Shown: positions 23,677 to 33,210, counted from the stretch's first letter. The stretch is 64,000 nt of DNA from Burkholderiales bacterium (GCA_003963115.1 RXJQ01000036.1:1-64000); one strand, 5' to 3'. Numbers and translations are program-made. Notes: generated from the sequence alone by a model not told the origin.

Positions 23677-24444
23677 TCATGTCTCTACGCCACGACCATT
23701 CACGATTCGCTCTACAGCATCGAGAGGCCACGCCAATCGGCGATTCGGTAGCTTGGTGGGAGTCACACCGCAGTAATGTCCATTGTTGGACCTCGCCTTG
23801 TGGATGGACTCCGGCTCCACATTGAGTGCTCTTGCAAGTTCCTCTGTCGTGAGATGGGAACGATGCCCGTTCGCCAGCTTGACCTCGCCCGTATCCGATC
23901 TCATCTTTTTGGGGTTGGCATCCTTTTTACGCGCTGCTTGAGCAACATCTCGACCAAGGTCGTCCAACTTGCCCAAAATCGTCTGCAATGGTTCAGCCGA
24001 CTTTTCAATGTGTGCCGCCACATCGAAGTCAATGAACTCAGACTTGGGCTCAAAGCCCGCCAGACTCTTAAACACGTCAATCCAAGCCATTGGGCTAAAG
24101 GTCGCATATTCCTCTTGGACCTGATCCTCAATGCACCACGCGATGAAGTCCCGGGGCGACACCTTGATAGGAAAGTGCTGGTCATCTTCACAGCGAACAT
24201 TCCACGCCTTCAAGATCAAGTGAGCATCAGAAAAAGGTCTGTTTGCCGAGCCCTTGATCACCACCCCATCCAAGCTCACGCCGCCATCCTTGGGCACAGC
24301 GGTACAGCCCAATTCAGGACGAATGCCGGCAAGAAGCATGGCTCCCATGACCGGCGTCCAACTCGCCATGTCCATGTACTGACGCAACGTATCTCGCAAC
24401 CGCAAAGTCAGCGTGATTCGCTCTTGAATCGTCTTACGTGCCAT
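23677..24444 (-). CDS. element protein with C-terminal helix-turn-helix-like region
   Basis: A 255-residue protein. I chose the ATG at 24444 (MARKTIQERI); an upstream start at 24510 adds residues unlike a protein N-terminus. The first 100 residues are mixed, followed by a charged helical middle (EKSAEPLQTILGKLDDLGRD). The C-terminal 55 residues read as a helix-turn-helix (LTTEELARALNVEPESIHKA) followed by a winged segment ending LAWPLDAVERIV, reminiscent of AlpA/excisionase-type modules. It lies 70 bases downstream of the integrase on the same strand, so a role in excision or element control is plausible. No family name can be given with confidence. Confidence 0.55.
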   Translation of the reverse strand: MARKTIQERITLTLRLRDTLRQYMDMASWTPVMGAMLLAGIRPELGCTAVPKDGGVSLDGVVIKGSANRPFSDAHLILKAWNVRCEDDQHFPIKVSPRDFIAWCIEDQVQEEYATFSPMAWIDVFKSLAGFEPKSEFIDFDVAAHIEKSAEPLQTILGKLDDLGRDVAQAARKKDANPKKMRSDTGEVKLANGHRSHLTTEELARALNVEPESIHKARSNNGHYCGVTPTKLPNRRLAWPLDAVERIVNGRGVET

Positions 24445-24514
24445 TGATAGCCTGCCCCCGTCATGTCCAAATGAGCAACACCGACCTGGCCAAGTCAAGC
24501 CAATCGCCAATCAA

Positions 24515-25867
24515 TCAGTCCGCACTGACCGCGTCAATTGAAGCAGCCATACCCGCTTGCTCTAGCATCCAGGTTTCAATTTTGTCATGCCACACCCGCA
24601 GAAGGTCTAGTGGTCGGCGACGGTAGTGCTTCTCGGCAATGGCCGATGGCTTGTGCCCCTGGATTTGAGCAACCACCCCTACCGGCACTTCCACCCATTC
24701 AGAAAGTGTGCCAAAGGAGCGTCGCAATCCATGCAAGGTCAGGTGAGGTAACTCAGCTTGCGCCAATGCGCTGTTGTGAGCAATACGTGGCTCTGCAAGC
24801 TTGCCATCGGCCGACGTATCACTGGCAAATACCCAGGGCGATGGCGTCCACGCACGGCCTTGTGCCTCAAGACGGCGGGCCTTACGACTGCTCGGTGGCA
24901 TTTCGTTCCGACGTTTGAGATCGAGCAACAGGCCTGCAAGGTAAGGAGTCAAAGGAATCGTGCGGCCACCGGTACCCTCTACCTTGTCATCAAGGACCAT
25001 ACTGCGCCAACGAAAATCGACATCTTCCCAACGAAGTCCAGCAAGCTCCTCTCGCCGTGCCCCAGTGATGAGCAATCCTTGAAGGTATGCGCTGATAACA
25101 GGATTGGGCAGGTTGCGCACAGAGTTGAACCAAGACTTCAACTGTTCACGCTGCAAACAATCCGTCTTGGCCTTTGCCCTTGGTAAGCGTTCCCGAATAC
25201 GCTTGTTGGTACAGACCTCCATTGAAGCCAGATCTGCGAACTCCGGTTGCTCCTGACACCAAGCAACAAATGCCCGCAGCAACGCAAATGCAAGTCGTGC
25301 ACGCGCAGGCCGTGCGACCGACTCATCAGCGAGCCAATCATCTACCACACGAGCTGATAGCTCTGACAGACGCAGCTTCATCAGCGTCGCCAATGGTCCG
25401 GCAACGATCTTTCGACCACCCTTCTTGGCCTGGCGTCCACCCTCCTCGGACAGTCGCACGTGGTCGCTGTAATGACGCTCGGACCACTTGCTCTTTCGAT
25501 CCTCCAGGTATTGCTGCCAAGCCTCTGCCACGAACAGGTCCTGCCGTTTCACCTCTGCTCGGCGCGCCTCGTGAGCGGCCTGCTGTTGCGCCCGCACTTC
25601 ACGTGGATCCTTGCCGTCATCAACCAACGTTTTAAGGCGTGCGGCCTCGGTGCGAGCACGCCCCAGATCCCAAGCCCGGGTGTCCCCAATGGTCACGCGA
25701 ACTGTTTTGCGAAACAAACGCGACTCAAAGATGTAGGCCCTTGCGCCGGCCGCAGTGACCCGCACGCCAAAACCTGGCGTCTTGGCGTCCCAGTAAATCG
25801 TCTGCTGCTTACCCGGCTCACATTGCGCACTTTCAACACGCGCAACAGTCAAATTTTGTTTGCTCAC
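24515..25867 (-). CDS. tyrosine-recombinase integrase of the genomic island
   Basis: A 450-residue site-specific recombinase. It has an N-terminal DUF4102-type arm domain, a SAM-like core-binding domain (about 110-215), and a catalytic domain with Arg271 (GARREEL), His379 and Arg382 (HGLRR), His405 (QGHKP) and nucleophile Tyr415 (EKHYRRRP), so it is complete. The start is a GTG with GAGGAGG upstream. It reads away from a partial tRNA about 170 bases upstream, which is best explained as the attachment site. It would catalyse integration and excision of the element lying to its left, together with the putative control protein downstream. Confidence 0.92.
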   Translation of the reverse strand: MSKQNLTVARVESAQCEPGKQQTIYWDAKTPGFGVRVTAAGARAYIFESRLFRKTVRVTIGDTRAWDLGRARTEAARLKTLVDDGKDPREVRAQQQAAHEARRAEVKRQDLFVAEAWQQYLEDRKSKWSERHYSDHVRLSEEGGRQAKKGGRKIVAGPLATLMKLRLSELSARVVDDWLADESVARPARARLAFALLRAFVAWCQEQPEFADLASMEVCTNKRIRERLPRAKAKTDCLQREQLKSWFNSVRNLPNPVISAYLQGLLITGARREELAGLRWEDVDFRWRSMVLDDKVEGTGGRTIPLTPYLAGLLLDLKRRNEMPPSSRKARRLEAQGRAWTPSPWVFASDTSADGKLAEPRIAHNSALAQAELPHLTLHGLRRSFGTLSEWVEVPVGVVAQIQGHKPSAIAEKHYRRRPLDLLRVWHDKIETWMLEQAGMAASIDAVSAD

Positions 25868-26033
25868 ACGTCCTCCTCAGTGATCGCCATGTAGGCACCG
25901 TGTAGGCAAATTGTATCCCGATCAATCCCTATCGCTCCATCTCAAGTCCAGAGAAAAAACCATAACTCATTGATTTACAATAAATAATTCTATTCAGATG
26001 TATATCGATCCACATCAATCCGCACGAACTCCT
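25868..26033. promoter_or_regulatory. integrase promoter region next to the attachment site
   Basis: AT-rich stretch between the integrase start and the tRNA fragment. Short AT tracts are compatible with recombinase arm sites, but no clear repeated arm motif is visible. Confidence 0.35.
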
Positions 26034-26083
<50 letters not shown>

Positions 26084-26120
26084 GAATAAAGCCTTGTGCA
26101 TCAAGCACTTAGGCGCAGAA

Positions 26121-26142
26121 GCCACCCTCGCGGTGGCTTTTT
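26121..26142 (+). terminator. intrinsic terminator downstream of the tRNA 3' end
   Basis: GCCACC (26121-26126), loop CTCGC, GGTGGC (26132-26137), then five T. Likely the original terminator of the tRNA locus, now left at the island edge. Confidence 0.8.
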
Positions 26143-26210
26143 GCTTTGGGGCTTCAGCACCTCTTACAGACCAAGGTACAGGGTTTTTGCACTAAACAAA
26201 GGAATGAACC

Positions 26211-26519
26211 TTGAAGGCCCGAAAGACCAATAACGACCAGATCACCCTTGGTGAGGGCTGGCGTAAGTTTGCCTTTGAGCGACCGGACCTTGAATACCTG
26301 AGCGTGATCCGTCGAGGCATCGAAATTGGCGCACTGGCCAAAGACAAAGACAGCGCGTTCTTGCAAGTAAATGGCGACATGCGCCAGCCCCTCAACACCA
26401 GCAGGATTCAGGCGCTACTGCGGTCGGCTCGTTCGGTTGTCAGGCCGGCACGCGTGGCGAGCCAACCAACACAGGAACAGCGTGCGGCTGTGGTGGTCAC
26501 CGAAGCGTCCGACCAGTGA
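26211..26519 (+). CDS. conserved-looking hypothetical protein
   Basis: A 102-residue soluble protein from a TTG start. AAAGGAA lies about 10 bases upstream; the nearby ATG at 26203 stops after nine codons. Sequence character is natural (LGEGWRKFAFERPDLEYLSV, IEIGALAKDKDSAFLQVNGD), with a basic linker toward the C-terminus. I do not recognise a family. It is the first gene outside the island, just after the tRNA terminator, so it should belong to the host's core set. Confidence 0.6.
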   Translation: MKARKTNNDQITLGEGWRKFAFERPDLEYLSVIRRGIEIGALAKDKDSAFLQVNGDMRQPLNTSRIQALLRSARSVVRPARVASQPTQEQRAAVVVTEASDQ

Positions 26520-26749
26520 AAGCCAGAAGCACCGGCTCCAAACTGCGCACCACCGAAGTGCAGAACCCCATATTTGAGTCTGACGATTCCCGCGAATGCC
26601 AAGTTACCGAATGGCGTCACGGTGATGACACATCGTGATGCTGAAGTCTCCTTACCTTTTGACTGGTATGGCATCCATCCAAACTGCCCTCCCAGACTTA
26701 CACTCCGTCGTCGCCCCATGCTGTCGACACCCACATTGAGGGAACCGTC

Positions 26750-27118
26750 ATGACCACACTCGACATCGCGAACAAATTGGTTGACCTGTGCAAGCAGGGC
26801 AAGAACGCAGAGGCCAAGGCTCTGTATTCCGAGGAGATCGTCAGCATCGAGGCGTTCGCACCACCGGGCGGCCAAAAAGAAGTCAAGGGCCTTGCTGCGC
26901 TTCAGGCCAAGAGCAAGTGGTGGGTGGACAACCACGAAATTCATTCCGCCGTGGTGACCGGGCCCTGGCCAAATGGGGACCGCTTCATTGTCGGTTTTCA
27001 CTATGACGTGACGCACAAGCCATCTGGCCAAAGAATAAAGATGGAAGAGGCCGCGCTGTACACGGTCGAGAACGGCAAGATCGTGCGTGAAGAATTTTTC
27101 TACGCTGGCGGCGCATAA
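26750..27118 (+). CDS. SnoaL-like/NTF2-fold protein
   Basis: A 122-residue cytoplasmic protein. GAGGGAA precedes the start. It follows the NTF2-like (SnoaL) plan: an N-terminal helix (LDIANKLVDLCKQGKNAEA), KALYSEEIVSIEAF, a middle helix with KWWVDNHEIHS, then beta strands ending ALYTVENGKIVREEFFY. The fold forms a conical cavity used either for catalysis or for binding small ligands. No substrate can be assigned from sequence. Stands alone between the island edge and a stress membrane protein. Confidence 0.75.
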   Translation: MTTLDIANKLVDLCKQGKNAEAKALYSEEIVSIEAFAPPGGQKEVKGLAALQAKSKWWVDNHEIHSAVVTGPWPNGDRFIVGFHYDVTHKPSGQRIKMEEAALYTVENGKIVREEFFYAGGA

Positions 27119-27218
27119 GCTGCTCTGTCGAGGCAGCAAGCCTGAGGTTTTGGCAGGCCTTGCCTCGCAGCAGACGTCAAAGGGGCTCCCTAGCACCCTG
27201 CTGAACTGCTGAGAGGGA

Positions 27219-27464
27219 TCAGGCGCGCTTGATGAGTCGCACTGCAAAGAGCAGGACCACGGCGCCAATCGTGGCCACGATGATGCTGCCAATCAAGCCG
27301 CCCCCGGCAGAGATGCCGAGAGAATTGAACAGAAATCCGCCAACGAGCGCACCGACAATGCCGACGGCGAGATCACCCACGAGGCCAAACCCGCCTCCCT
27401 TGACCAGCTTGCCGGCCAACCAGCCAGCCACCACGCCAACAACGAGAAACCAAAGCAGACTCAT
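27219..27464 (-). CDS. GlsB/YeaQ/YmgE-family stress-response membrane protein
   Basis: An 81-residue inner-membrane protein with three hydrophobic helices rich in glycine (LLWFLVVGVVAGWLAGKLV, GLVGDLAVGIVGALVGGFLF, GLIGSIIVATIGAVVLLF). This is the typical pattern of the transglycosylase-associated/GlsB family. I chose the ATG at 27464 because AGGAGG lies six bases upstream; an upstream in-frame start lacks such a site. Family members are induced by general stress; their mechanism is unclear. Confidence 0.88.
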   Translation of the reverse strand: MSLLWFLVVGVVAGWLAGKLVKGGGFGLVGDLAVGIVGALVGGFLFNSLGISAGGGLIGSIIVATIGAVVLLFAVRLIKRA

Positions 27465-27901
27465 AGGGACCTCCTGATCAGTGAGTAGATTTTGACGACG
27501 TTCTATCGTAGACACCCACGAATTCAGCCACGAGCTTAGGGGCAATCACAATCGGGTACAGAAACGGCTTCGAAGCCAGCGTCGGCCACTGGTTAAACGG
27601 CTGCATCCACCTTCCCACCAAGCCGGGGGGAAGGCGCCAGGGCTTCCACTGCCTATCTCTGTTTCACCGATGTCCATACACCGGTACCCAATGATGGCGC
27701 CGGCTACACCGATGCGCAGTGCCTGAAGATCACTGAGCGCGAGGACAGTGGCACGACATTGATCCTGCAGTCTCAATAGAGTCGGCAGACTACAGCCTGT
27801 CACGGTTTGTCATACATCTCCTGTCATCTCGGATTCAGCAAACTGCGTTGTGACTACACCGCCGCAAGGCATTCACAACACCTCTCAATCTGGAGCTGAA
27901 G
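27465..27901. other. divergent intergenic region, nothing recognised
   Basis: About 440 bases that must hold promoters for the GlsB-type gene (minus) and the small periplasmic gene (plus). A minus-strand open frame of 85 codons here has no ribosome site and a shadow-like composition. Confidence 0.45.
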
Positions 27902-28237
27902 ATGAACACCACCAAGCTGATCGTTTCCGCCATGACTCTGGCCTTTGCTGGCGCCCTGGCCGCACCCGCCTTTGCCGAAGAGGGCCAATGGGCCAAGAAC
28001 CACCCGCGTCGTGCGCAGGTGAACAAGCGCCTGGAGCGTCAGAACAAGCGCATCCACGAAGAGCGCAAGGAAGGCGAGATCACGAAGGATCAGGCCCAGG
28101 CGCTGCACAAGGAAGACCACCAGATCCGTCAGGAAGAGCGGGACATGGCCTCGCAAAACGGTGGGCACATCACCAAGCAAGAACAAAAGACGCTGAACCA
28201 GCAGGAGAACGCTGTCAGCAAGCAGATCGGCAAGTGA
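27902..28237 (+). CDS. small periplasmic helical protein
   Basis: A 111-residue exported protein with a clean signal peptide (cleaved after APAFA). The mature part is very hydrophilic and helical: NHPRRAQVNKRLERQNKRIH, KEGEITKDQAQALHKEDHQI, RQEERDMASQNGGHITKQEQ. This composition is common in proteobacterial periplasmic proteins of unknown function and vaguely resembles the helical Spy/CpxP chaperone plan, but without the LTxxQ motif. Function unknown. Confidence 0.75.
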   Translation: MNTTKLIVSAMTLAFAGALAAPAFAEEGQWAKNHPRRAQVNKRLERQNKRIHEERKEGEITKDQAQALHKEDHQIRQEERDMASQNGGHITKQEQKTLNQQENAVSKQIGK

Positions 28238-28253
28238 GCTGAAGAACGCAGGC

Positions 28254-28574
28254 TCAGCGCACCCGGCTGAACACCGGCGCGGCCACGGCAGGCTGCACCG
28301 CAGTGGGTGCGCTGATCTGTGGGGGCTTGATCTCGACTGTCAGGTTGGTGGGCGCGGCAGCTGGTGGAATAACCAGCGGTTCCGACACCAGTTCTTCAGC
28401 AGGCTGGCTCATCGAGATGGACGGCGCCTCCACTTCATGCTGAACCAGTTCGATCGCCTTGTTCAACTCGGCCACGAGGTGGCTGATGACCTCGGGATTG
28501 TTGGGCATGAACGCACCGCTCTCGGTGGCAGAAGACACCGGGATGGTGAAGATCCGGACAGATGGCTCAGACAT
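28254..28574 (-). CDS. hypothetical protein coupled to the metallophosphoesterase
   Basis: A 106-residue protein starting MSEPSVRIFTIPVSS. Its start overlaps the last eight bases of the metallophosphoesterase gene, so it is co-translated. The N-terminal 55 residues look folded (ISHLVAELNKAIELVQHEVE, amphipathic helix). The rest is a Pro/Ala/Val-rich tail (PAAAPTNLTVEIKPPQISAP). No signal peptide. Family not recognised; the coupling suggests that it works with the phosphoesterase. Confidence 0.6.
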   Translation of the reverse strand: MSEPSVRIFTIPVSSATESGAFMPNNPEVISHLVAELNKAIELVQHEVEAPSISMSQPAEELVSEPLVIPPAAAPTNLTVEIKPPQISAPTAVQPAVAAPVFSRVR

Positions 28575-30990
28575 GATGCGCCCCATGATAGATCATTTCG
28601 ATTTCCTCGGTGAGCTTCAATCTCAGCGCATGTGTGTAATCCTTGATGCTCATACCTTGGGGCACATCGGTGGTCCTCAAGGGGGTGGTGGTCGTGTCGG
28701 TGCTGAGCTGCAGCACGGCATAGGGCCAGTCCGGCGCTTCCATGGGTGCCAGGGGGATGGCCAGGATGGCCACCTCGGGCACGCTGTCACCTGGCAAAAC
28801 CGGTTTGCCATCGGGGTGGACATAGCCCCATGGTCGTTCCCCGGGCGTTGAGGGCGGCCTGCGGAAACTCACGGCCTGCCCGGCCTTGAACGCGCGCCCT
28901 GGCAGCCCCAGGCCATAGTGATAGCGGGCCTCGCGCCTGGGGTCTGCTTCAGCGTGCGTGCCAACCAGATAGTGCAGGCATTTGTCGGTGGCATCGAAGG
29001 TGAACAGCGCGATGTCGAGCGGCGACTGGTCGTCACCATTGCCCAGCACCGTGCGGGCGTTGAACTCGGTGGCCTCCATCCTCTGGGCGAGCATTTGGGC
29101 CAGCTTGGGTTGCAGTGGCTTTGTACGCAAGGTGTTGAGCCACTTGCGCAGCTCCAGCGCGCGCTCGATGCCCCGCTCGCGCACCACGTTGCCATCGCCG
29201 TAGATGTTCTCTTCCAGATCCCAGTTGATCTGGTAGAGCGCGCCTGGCCTTGGGTAGAGGATCCGCATCTGTGCGGTGTTGCGCAAGCCCAGCCAGACCA
29301 GCGAGGACGGCGGGATCCAGCTCCAGTTCACGTCCTCGCCTGTGCGATGACCGATGCGTGGCGAGAGACGGCGGGGCCGCTTCATGCCGATTGGAAAGCT
29401 CGCTTCCACGATGAGCTCGCGCACGGCCAGGCCATCGGGTACCTTGAAGCGGATGTCCTCGGTGCTTTTGGCTTCGTCGGCGTCATCGCCCGTCACGCTG
29501 GCATACATGCACTCGGCCTGCCACTGGTTGAGCGCGAAGGCGTTGTTGCCGTAGACCTCGGTGAAGAAGTCGATCGGGGCGTCGTGTTCCAGCAGGCCGG
29601 CGCCCTCGAAATGCAACTCGACTTCAATGCGCTCGGCCGTGCGCACGCTGTTGGGCGTGGGACGCACCGTCACGCGTGGGCCGTGAGATGACAGTCCGCG
29701 CACGGTGTAGGCCTCCATCAAGCCACATTGCCCATACGCCACCAGCGTGCTGGGCAGCTTCTTGACGCAAGACCTGGGCGTGGAGACCTGGACGTACTCG
29801 CGGAAAAAACGCGCATCGCCGTAAGGGTTGATGTCCACCGAGCAGATCAGGCGTTCGCAGTGGATGTCGGATGTCTGCAGGCTGGCCTCATAGCGCCAGC
29901 GGTCCTGGTTTTCCGGGGGCGTGAGGTCGAAGCGCTTGTCCACCTTGAAGGCGCCACCGGTGGGTGGCCCCTGGTACATCTCGACCGTGGCGTTGCCGTC
30001 CGGCGCGATCTCGATCACGTTGAAGCCATGCCAGAACGCACCCGCATTGCGGGCCTGCGTGGGCGTGCCTGCTGACAGCACGGCGATGTCGGCGGTGGGG
30101 TCGGTCGCGGCATTGATCACGACACGCGCGAAGTGCTGATGGTGCTTGTGCCCATGCAGCAGCAGGCGGACGCGGTGCCCCGCCAGCTCGGCCAGCACCG
30201 ACCCTGCATTGCCCATCACCATCATCTGTTCCTTGTCATGGTCATAAGGCAAGGGCAGCACGTGGTGATGGACCACGGCGATCAGCATGGTGTTGTCGTG
30301 GCCCGGGCCTGCTGGCGAACGCAGCCTTTGCAGGTCTTCCTTCAAGACGGCCAGCCCGTCGGCCGTGACTTCGCCTCGGGCCCAGGAGGTGTCGTAGGTG
30401 GCCGAATCCAGCGGCACGATGCCCACGCGCCCGCCTGCGCTGACCTGGCCCTTGGTCAACCACAGCTCGCCGCCCATGGCCTTGGCCAAATCACGTGTCA
30501 CCAGGAGCCGCAAGACCACTGTCAACACGGCAAGCCCACTCCAGCCCCAGGTCGTGGCGCACAAGAGCCAGGCCAGCCAGACGGGATACGCACACGACAA
30601 GCCCCTCAGCCAGGCGCTGCCCGCAGCCAGCAGGGCACACGCGAGCGCGATGCGCCACAGCCAGATGACCGGCACGAGGCCTGTGATCTTGGTGTCGTGG
30701 TTGCCGGGTATGGCCCACACTTCGCACTGGCCATTGGGCGCCACCTTGGCCAGATCCTGCTTCAGCTCGGTCAAGGCCGTGCGCGCCCGCTTGAGCATCC
30801 AGAACCAGGGCGTGTTGACCAGGTCGCCCGTGACGACGACGAGATCGGGCTTGAGCGTCAGGACGGTGCTGCGCAGCTGCCGCCAGTTGCTCTTCTGGAA
30901 GTTGAAGCCGAAGTGCAGGTCGGACAGGTGCACCACCCGCATGGTGCTACCCGCCTGGTCACAGGCTGTCTGCGGTGGCTCATCAGGCAT
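28567..30990 (-). CDS. membrane metallophosphoesterase with C-terminal GAF-like domain
   Basis: An 807-residue protein. The start at 30990 has GGGGAG upstream. The calcineurin-like phosphoesterase motifs are complete: DLH (Asp24, His26), GD (55-56), GNHD (96-99), then VVHHH and GHKHH after an unusual insertion of two or three membrane helices (about 107-165) within the catalytic domain. A beta-rich middle region follows (about 330-560). The last 230 residues include a GAF-like domain (LDIALFTFDATDKCLHYLVG, YHYGLGLPGRAFKAGQAVSF). The substrate is unknown. The architecture suggests a membrane-anchored phosphodiesterase regulated by a sensory domain. It is followed by an overlapping small gene. 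Confidence 0.8.
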   Translation of the reverse strand: MPDEPPQTACDQAGSTMRVVHLSDLHFGFNFQKSNWRQLRSTVLTLKPDLVVVTGDLVNTPWFWMLKRARTALTELKQDLAKVAPNGQCEVWAIPGNHDTKITGLVPVIWLWRIALACALLAAGSAWLRGLSCAYPVWLAWLLCATTWGWSGLAVLTVVLRLLVTRDLAKAMGGELWLTKGQVSAGGRVGIVPLDSATYDTSWARGEVTADGLAVLKEDLQRLRSPAGPGHDNTMLIAVVHHHVLPLPYDHDKEQMMVMGNAGSVLAELAGHRVRLLLHGHKHHQHFARVVINAATDPTADIAVLSAGTPTQARNAGAFWHGFNVIEIAPDGNATVEMYQGPPTGGAFKVDKRFDLTPPENQDRWRYEASLQTSDIHCERLICSVDINPYGDARFFREYVQVSTPRSCVKKLPSTLVAYGQCGLMEAYTVRGLSSHGPRVTVRPTPNSVRTAERIEVELHFEGAGLLEHDAPIDFFTEVYGNNAFALNQWQAECMYASVTGDDADEAKSTEDIRFKVPDGLAVRELIVEASFPIGMKRPRRLSPRIGHRTGEDVNWSWIPPSSLVWLGLRNTAQMRILYPRPGALYQINWDLEENIYGDGNVVRERGIERALELRKWLNTLRTKPLQPKLAQMLAQRMEATEFNARTVLGNGDDQSPLDIALFTFDATDKCLHYLVGTHAEADPRREARYHYGLGLPGRAFKAGQAVSFRRPPSTPGERPWGYVHPDGKPVLPGDSVPEVAILAIPLAPMEAPDWPYAVLQLSTDTTTTPLRTTDVPQGMSIKDYTHALRLKLTEEIEMIYHGAHHV

Positions 30991-31059
30991 GAGCGGGCTC
31001 CCCATCTCTGTACATGGCGAGCGGTTTACCTGAGGGCAGGCACCGCGTCAATGGGCCAG

Positions 31060-32376
31060 CTAGCTGTCGAAGGCCTGCTCCGGCTTGGTGGACGACAGGC
31101 ACAGGGCCGCCAGGCTGATGGCCGCCGCCAGCGACAGGTAGTAGCCCACATAGGCCAGGCCATGCCGCGTAGCCAGGGTGGTGGCGAGATAAGGCGCCAG
31201 CGAGGCCCCGAGGATGCCGGCGAAGTTGAAGGTAATGGACGAGCCGGTGTAGCGCACGGCGGTGGGGAACATCTCCGACAGCAAGGTGCCAAGCGGCCCG
31301 TAGGTCATGCCCATCAGGCCCAGGCCGATCGACAGGAACAGGGTTACGCGGGGAAGGTTGCCGGCCTCGAACATGGGCGCCACCAGAAAGCCAAAGGCCA
31401 CGATGGTGGCCGACACCAGGATCAGCGTGAGGCGGCGGCCGAAGCGGTCCGCCAGCCATGCCGATACCGGGATGCACAGGGCGAAGAACAGCACGGCAAA
31501 CAACTGGCCGTGCAGGAAATCGTGGCGCGAATAGTGCAAGGCGCTTGTGCCCCAGCTCAGCGCGAACACGGTCATCAGGTAGAACAGCACGAAGGTGCAG
31601 GTGGCCGCCAGCGTGCCCAGAATCAGTGCCGATGTGTGCTGGCTCAGCACCGTGAGCATGGGCACCTTGACGCGCTTGTCGCTGTCCAGCGCTTTCTGGA
31701 AGACAGGGGTTTCGGTGATGCGCAAGCGCACGAACAGACCCACGAACACCAGCACGGCGCTGGCCAGGAAGGGAATCCGCCAACCCCACTGGAAGAACTC
31801 GGCTTCGCTCAGGGCATCGCCCAGCCACAGGAAGATGCTGCCCGACAGCAAGAAGCCGATGGGTGCCCCCAGTTGCGGAAACATGCCCCACCAGGCCCGC
31901 TTGCCCGGTGGCGCGTTCTCGGTGGCCAGCAGCACCGCCCCGCCCCATTCGCCGCCCAGGCCAAAGCCCTGGCCGAATCGGCACAGCGCCAGCAGCAAGG
32001 CGGCAGCGGTACCCCAGGTTTCATAGGTGGGCAGCAGGCCGATGGCCACGGTCGAGATACCCATGGTGAGCAACGCGCCCACCAGTGTGGCCTTGCGGCC
32101 GATGCGGTCGCCAAAGTGGCCGAACACGGCCGAGCCAACGGGCCGCGCGAAGAAGGCCAGGGCAAAGGTGATCAGGGATTGGAGCGTGGCTGCGGTTGGG
32201 TCCGACGAAGGAAAGAAGGCCTTGGGGAAGACGAGGACGGCCGCCGTGGCGTAGATGTAGAAATCGAAGAACTCGACGGTGGTGCCGATCAGGCTGGCAA
32301 ACAAAACGGTGGCGGGCGAGTTGGCGGGGGCGTGTGCAATGCGGCTTGGGTCGCCTTGGTCAGTTTGGGCGGTCAT
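31060..32376 (-). CDS. MHS-type MFS transporter
   Basis: A 438-residue inner-membrane transporter with about 12 helices. The N-terminus NSPATVLFASLIGTTVEFFD and FYIYATAAVLVFPKAFFP, the loop motif GHFGDRIGRK and LGGEWGGAVLLATENAP are hallmarks of the metabolite:proton symporter group (relatives of ShiA, KgtP and ProP). The substrate is probably a carboxylate or other small metabolite, unassigned. I chose the ATG at 32376 with GAGGA upstream; an upstream frame extension is arginine-rich and not natural. No adjacent catabolic genes point to the substrate. Confidence 0.88.
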   Translation of the reverse strand: MTAQTDQGDPSRIAHAPANSPATVLFASLIGTTVEFFDFYIYATAAVLVFPKAFFPSSDPTAATLQSLITFALAFFARPVGSAVFGHFGDRIGRKATLVGALLTMGISTVAIGLLPTYETWGTAAALLLALCRFGQGFGLGGEWGGAVLLATENAPPGKRAWWGMFPQLGAPIGFLLSGSIFLWLGDALSEAEFFQWGWRIPFLASAVLVFVGLFVRLRITETPVFQKALDSDKRVKVPMLTVLSQHTSALILGTLAATCTFVLFYLMTVFALSWGTSALHYSRHDFLHGQLFAVLFFALCIPVSAWLADRFGRRLTLILVSATIVAFGFLVAPMFEAGNLPRVTLFLSIGLGLMGMTYGPLGTLLSEMFPTAVRYTGSSITFNFAGILGASLAPYLATTLATRHGLAYVGYYLSLAAAISLAALCLSSTKPEQAFDS

Positions 32377-32548
32377 CGGCGTGTGTCCTCGTGATCTGCG
32401 GCGTGCAGGGTCGACATCATAGGCCGCAGCACCATGCGCCGGGCAAAACCGCCATAAGCAGGGCCGAGCCATGCCAATCCCGTGGATTGGTGGCGGGGCC
32501 TTCGGGCGATCATGTGCCCATCTGCCCTGGCCCGCCTACAGGTGACAC

Positions 32549-33157
32549 ATGACCACGACCAACACCAGCCTCTCCAGTGTCTTGTCTGCCTATGGCAGCT
32601 ATGGCGGCGCCTTCTCGGGCACCGGCACGACCGTGGCCAGCACCTCGCAGAATCAGGCCAGCAAGGCCTCGTCGAGCTCGGCCAGCAACAGCACGCCGCT
32701 GAGCTACCAGTCTCCCGCCAAGGCGGCCGTGGCCCGTCAGCAGCTCAACACGCTGCAATCGGCGCTGGGCAAGGACATCCGGGCGGCCCTGACCAAGGCC
32801 GGCCAGCACCTGAGCGGCACGGTGGACGTGAGCCTGGGCAGCGACGGCAAGCTGGTGTTCTCTGGTAGCGATGAAGACAAGGCCAAGCTCAAGGCTGCCT
32901 TGAGCGCAGACAAGTCCACGCCTTCCCTCACAGCCCGGCTGGTCTCGCTGGCCAAACAGGCCGAGTCCTTCGACCGTCAAAGCGTGCAATCCGCCGCCTT
33001 GACCACGGCCGCGCGCATGGCGGGCAAGACCTCGCAGAACCTGGTGGAGCTGTACCGCTCGTTGATGACCACCCAGTCGTCCAGCACGGCGGTGTTTTCG
33101 CTGTCGGACAAGAGCAGCCAGGTGGCCTTCAAGGGCGCGGTGTCTGCGTCGGCCTGA
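32549..33157 (+). CDS. hypothetical Ser/Thr-rich protein
   Basis: A 202-residue protein with a low-complexity Ser/Thr/Gly N-terminus (about 1-52) and a helical second half (PAKAAVARQQLNTLQSALGK, LTARLVSLAKQAESFDRQ). It lacks a classical signal peptide. The composition recalls flagellar or surface-associated proteins, but I recognise no family. It is transcribed divergently from the MFS gene, with about 170 bases between. Confidence 0.6.
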   Translation: MTTTNTSLSSVLSAYGSYGGAFSGTGTTVASTSQNQASKASSSSASNSTPLSYQSPAKAAVARQQLNTLQSALGKDIRAALTKAGQHLSGTVDVSLGSDGKLVFSGSDEDKAKLKAALSADKSTPSLTARLVSLAKQAESFDRQSVQSAALTTAARMAGKTSQNLVELYRSLMTTQSSSTAVFSLSDKSSQVAFKGAVSASA

Positions 33158-33210
33158 GTGAGTCGACCAGATCTCCGGGCGGGCTTTGTCTGCAGGGTGA
33201 TGTGGCTGCT

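Noticed and set aside
30133..32394. A 753-codon plus-strand open frame
   Set aside because: It lies antisense to the phosphoesterase and MHS transporter genes. It is extremely rich in Gln, His, Arg and Gly, as expected for a shadow of high-GC coding DNA, and has no ribosome site or domain.
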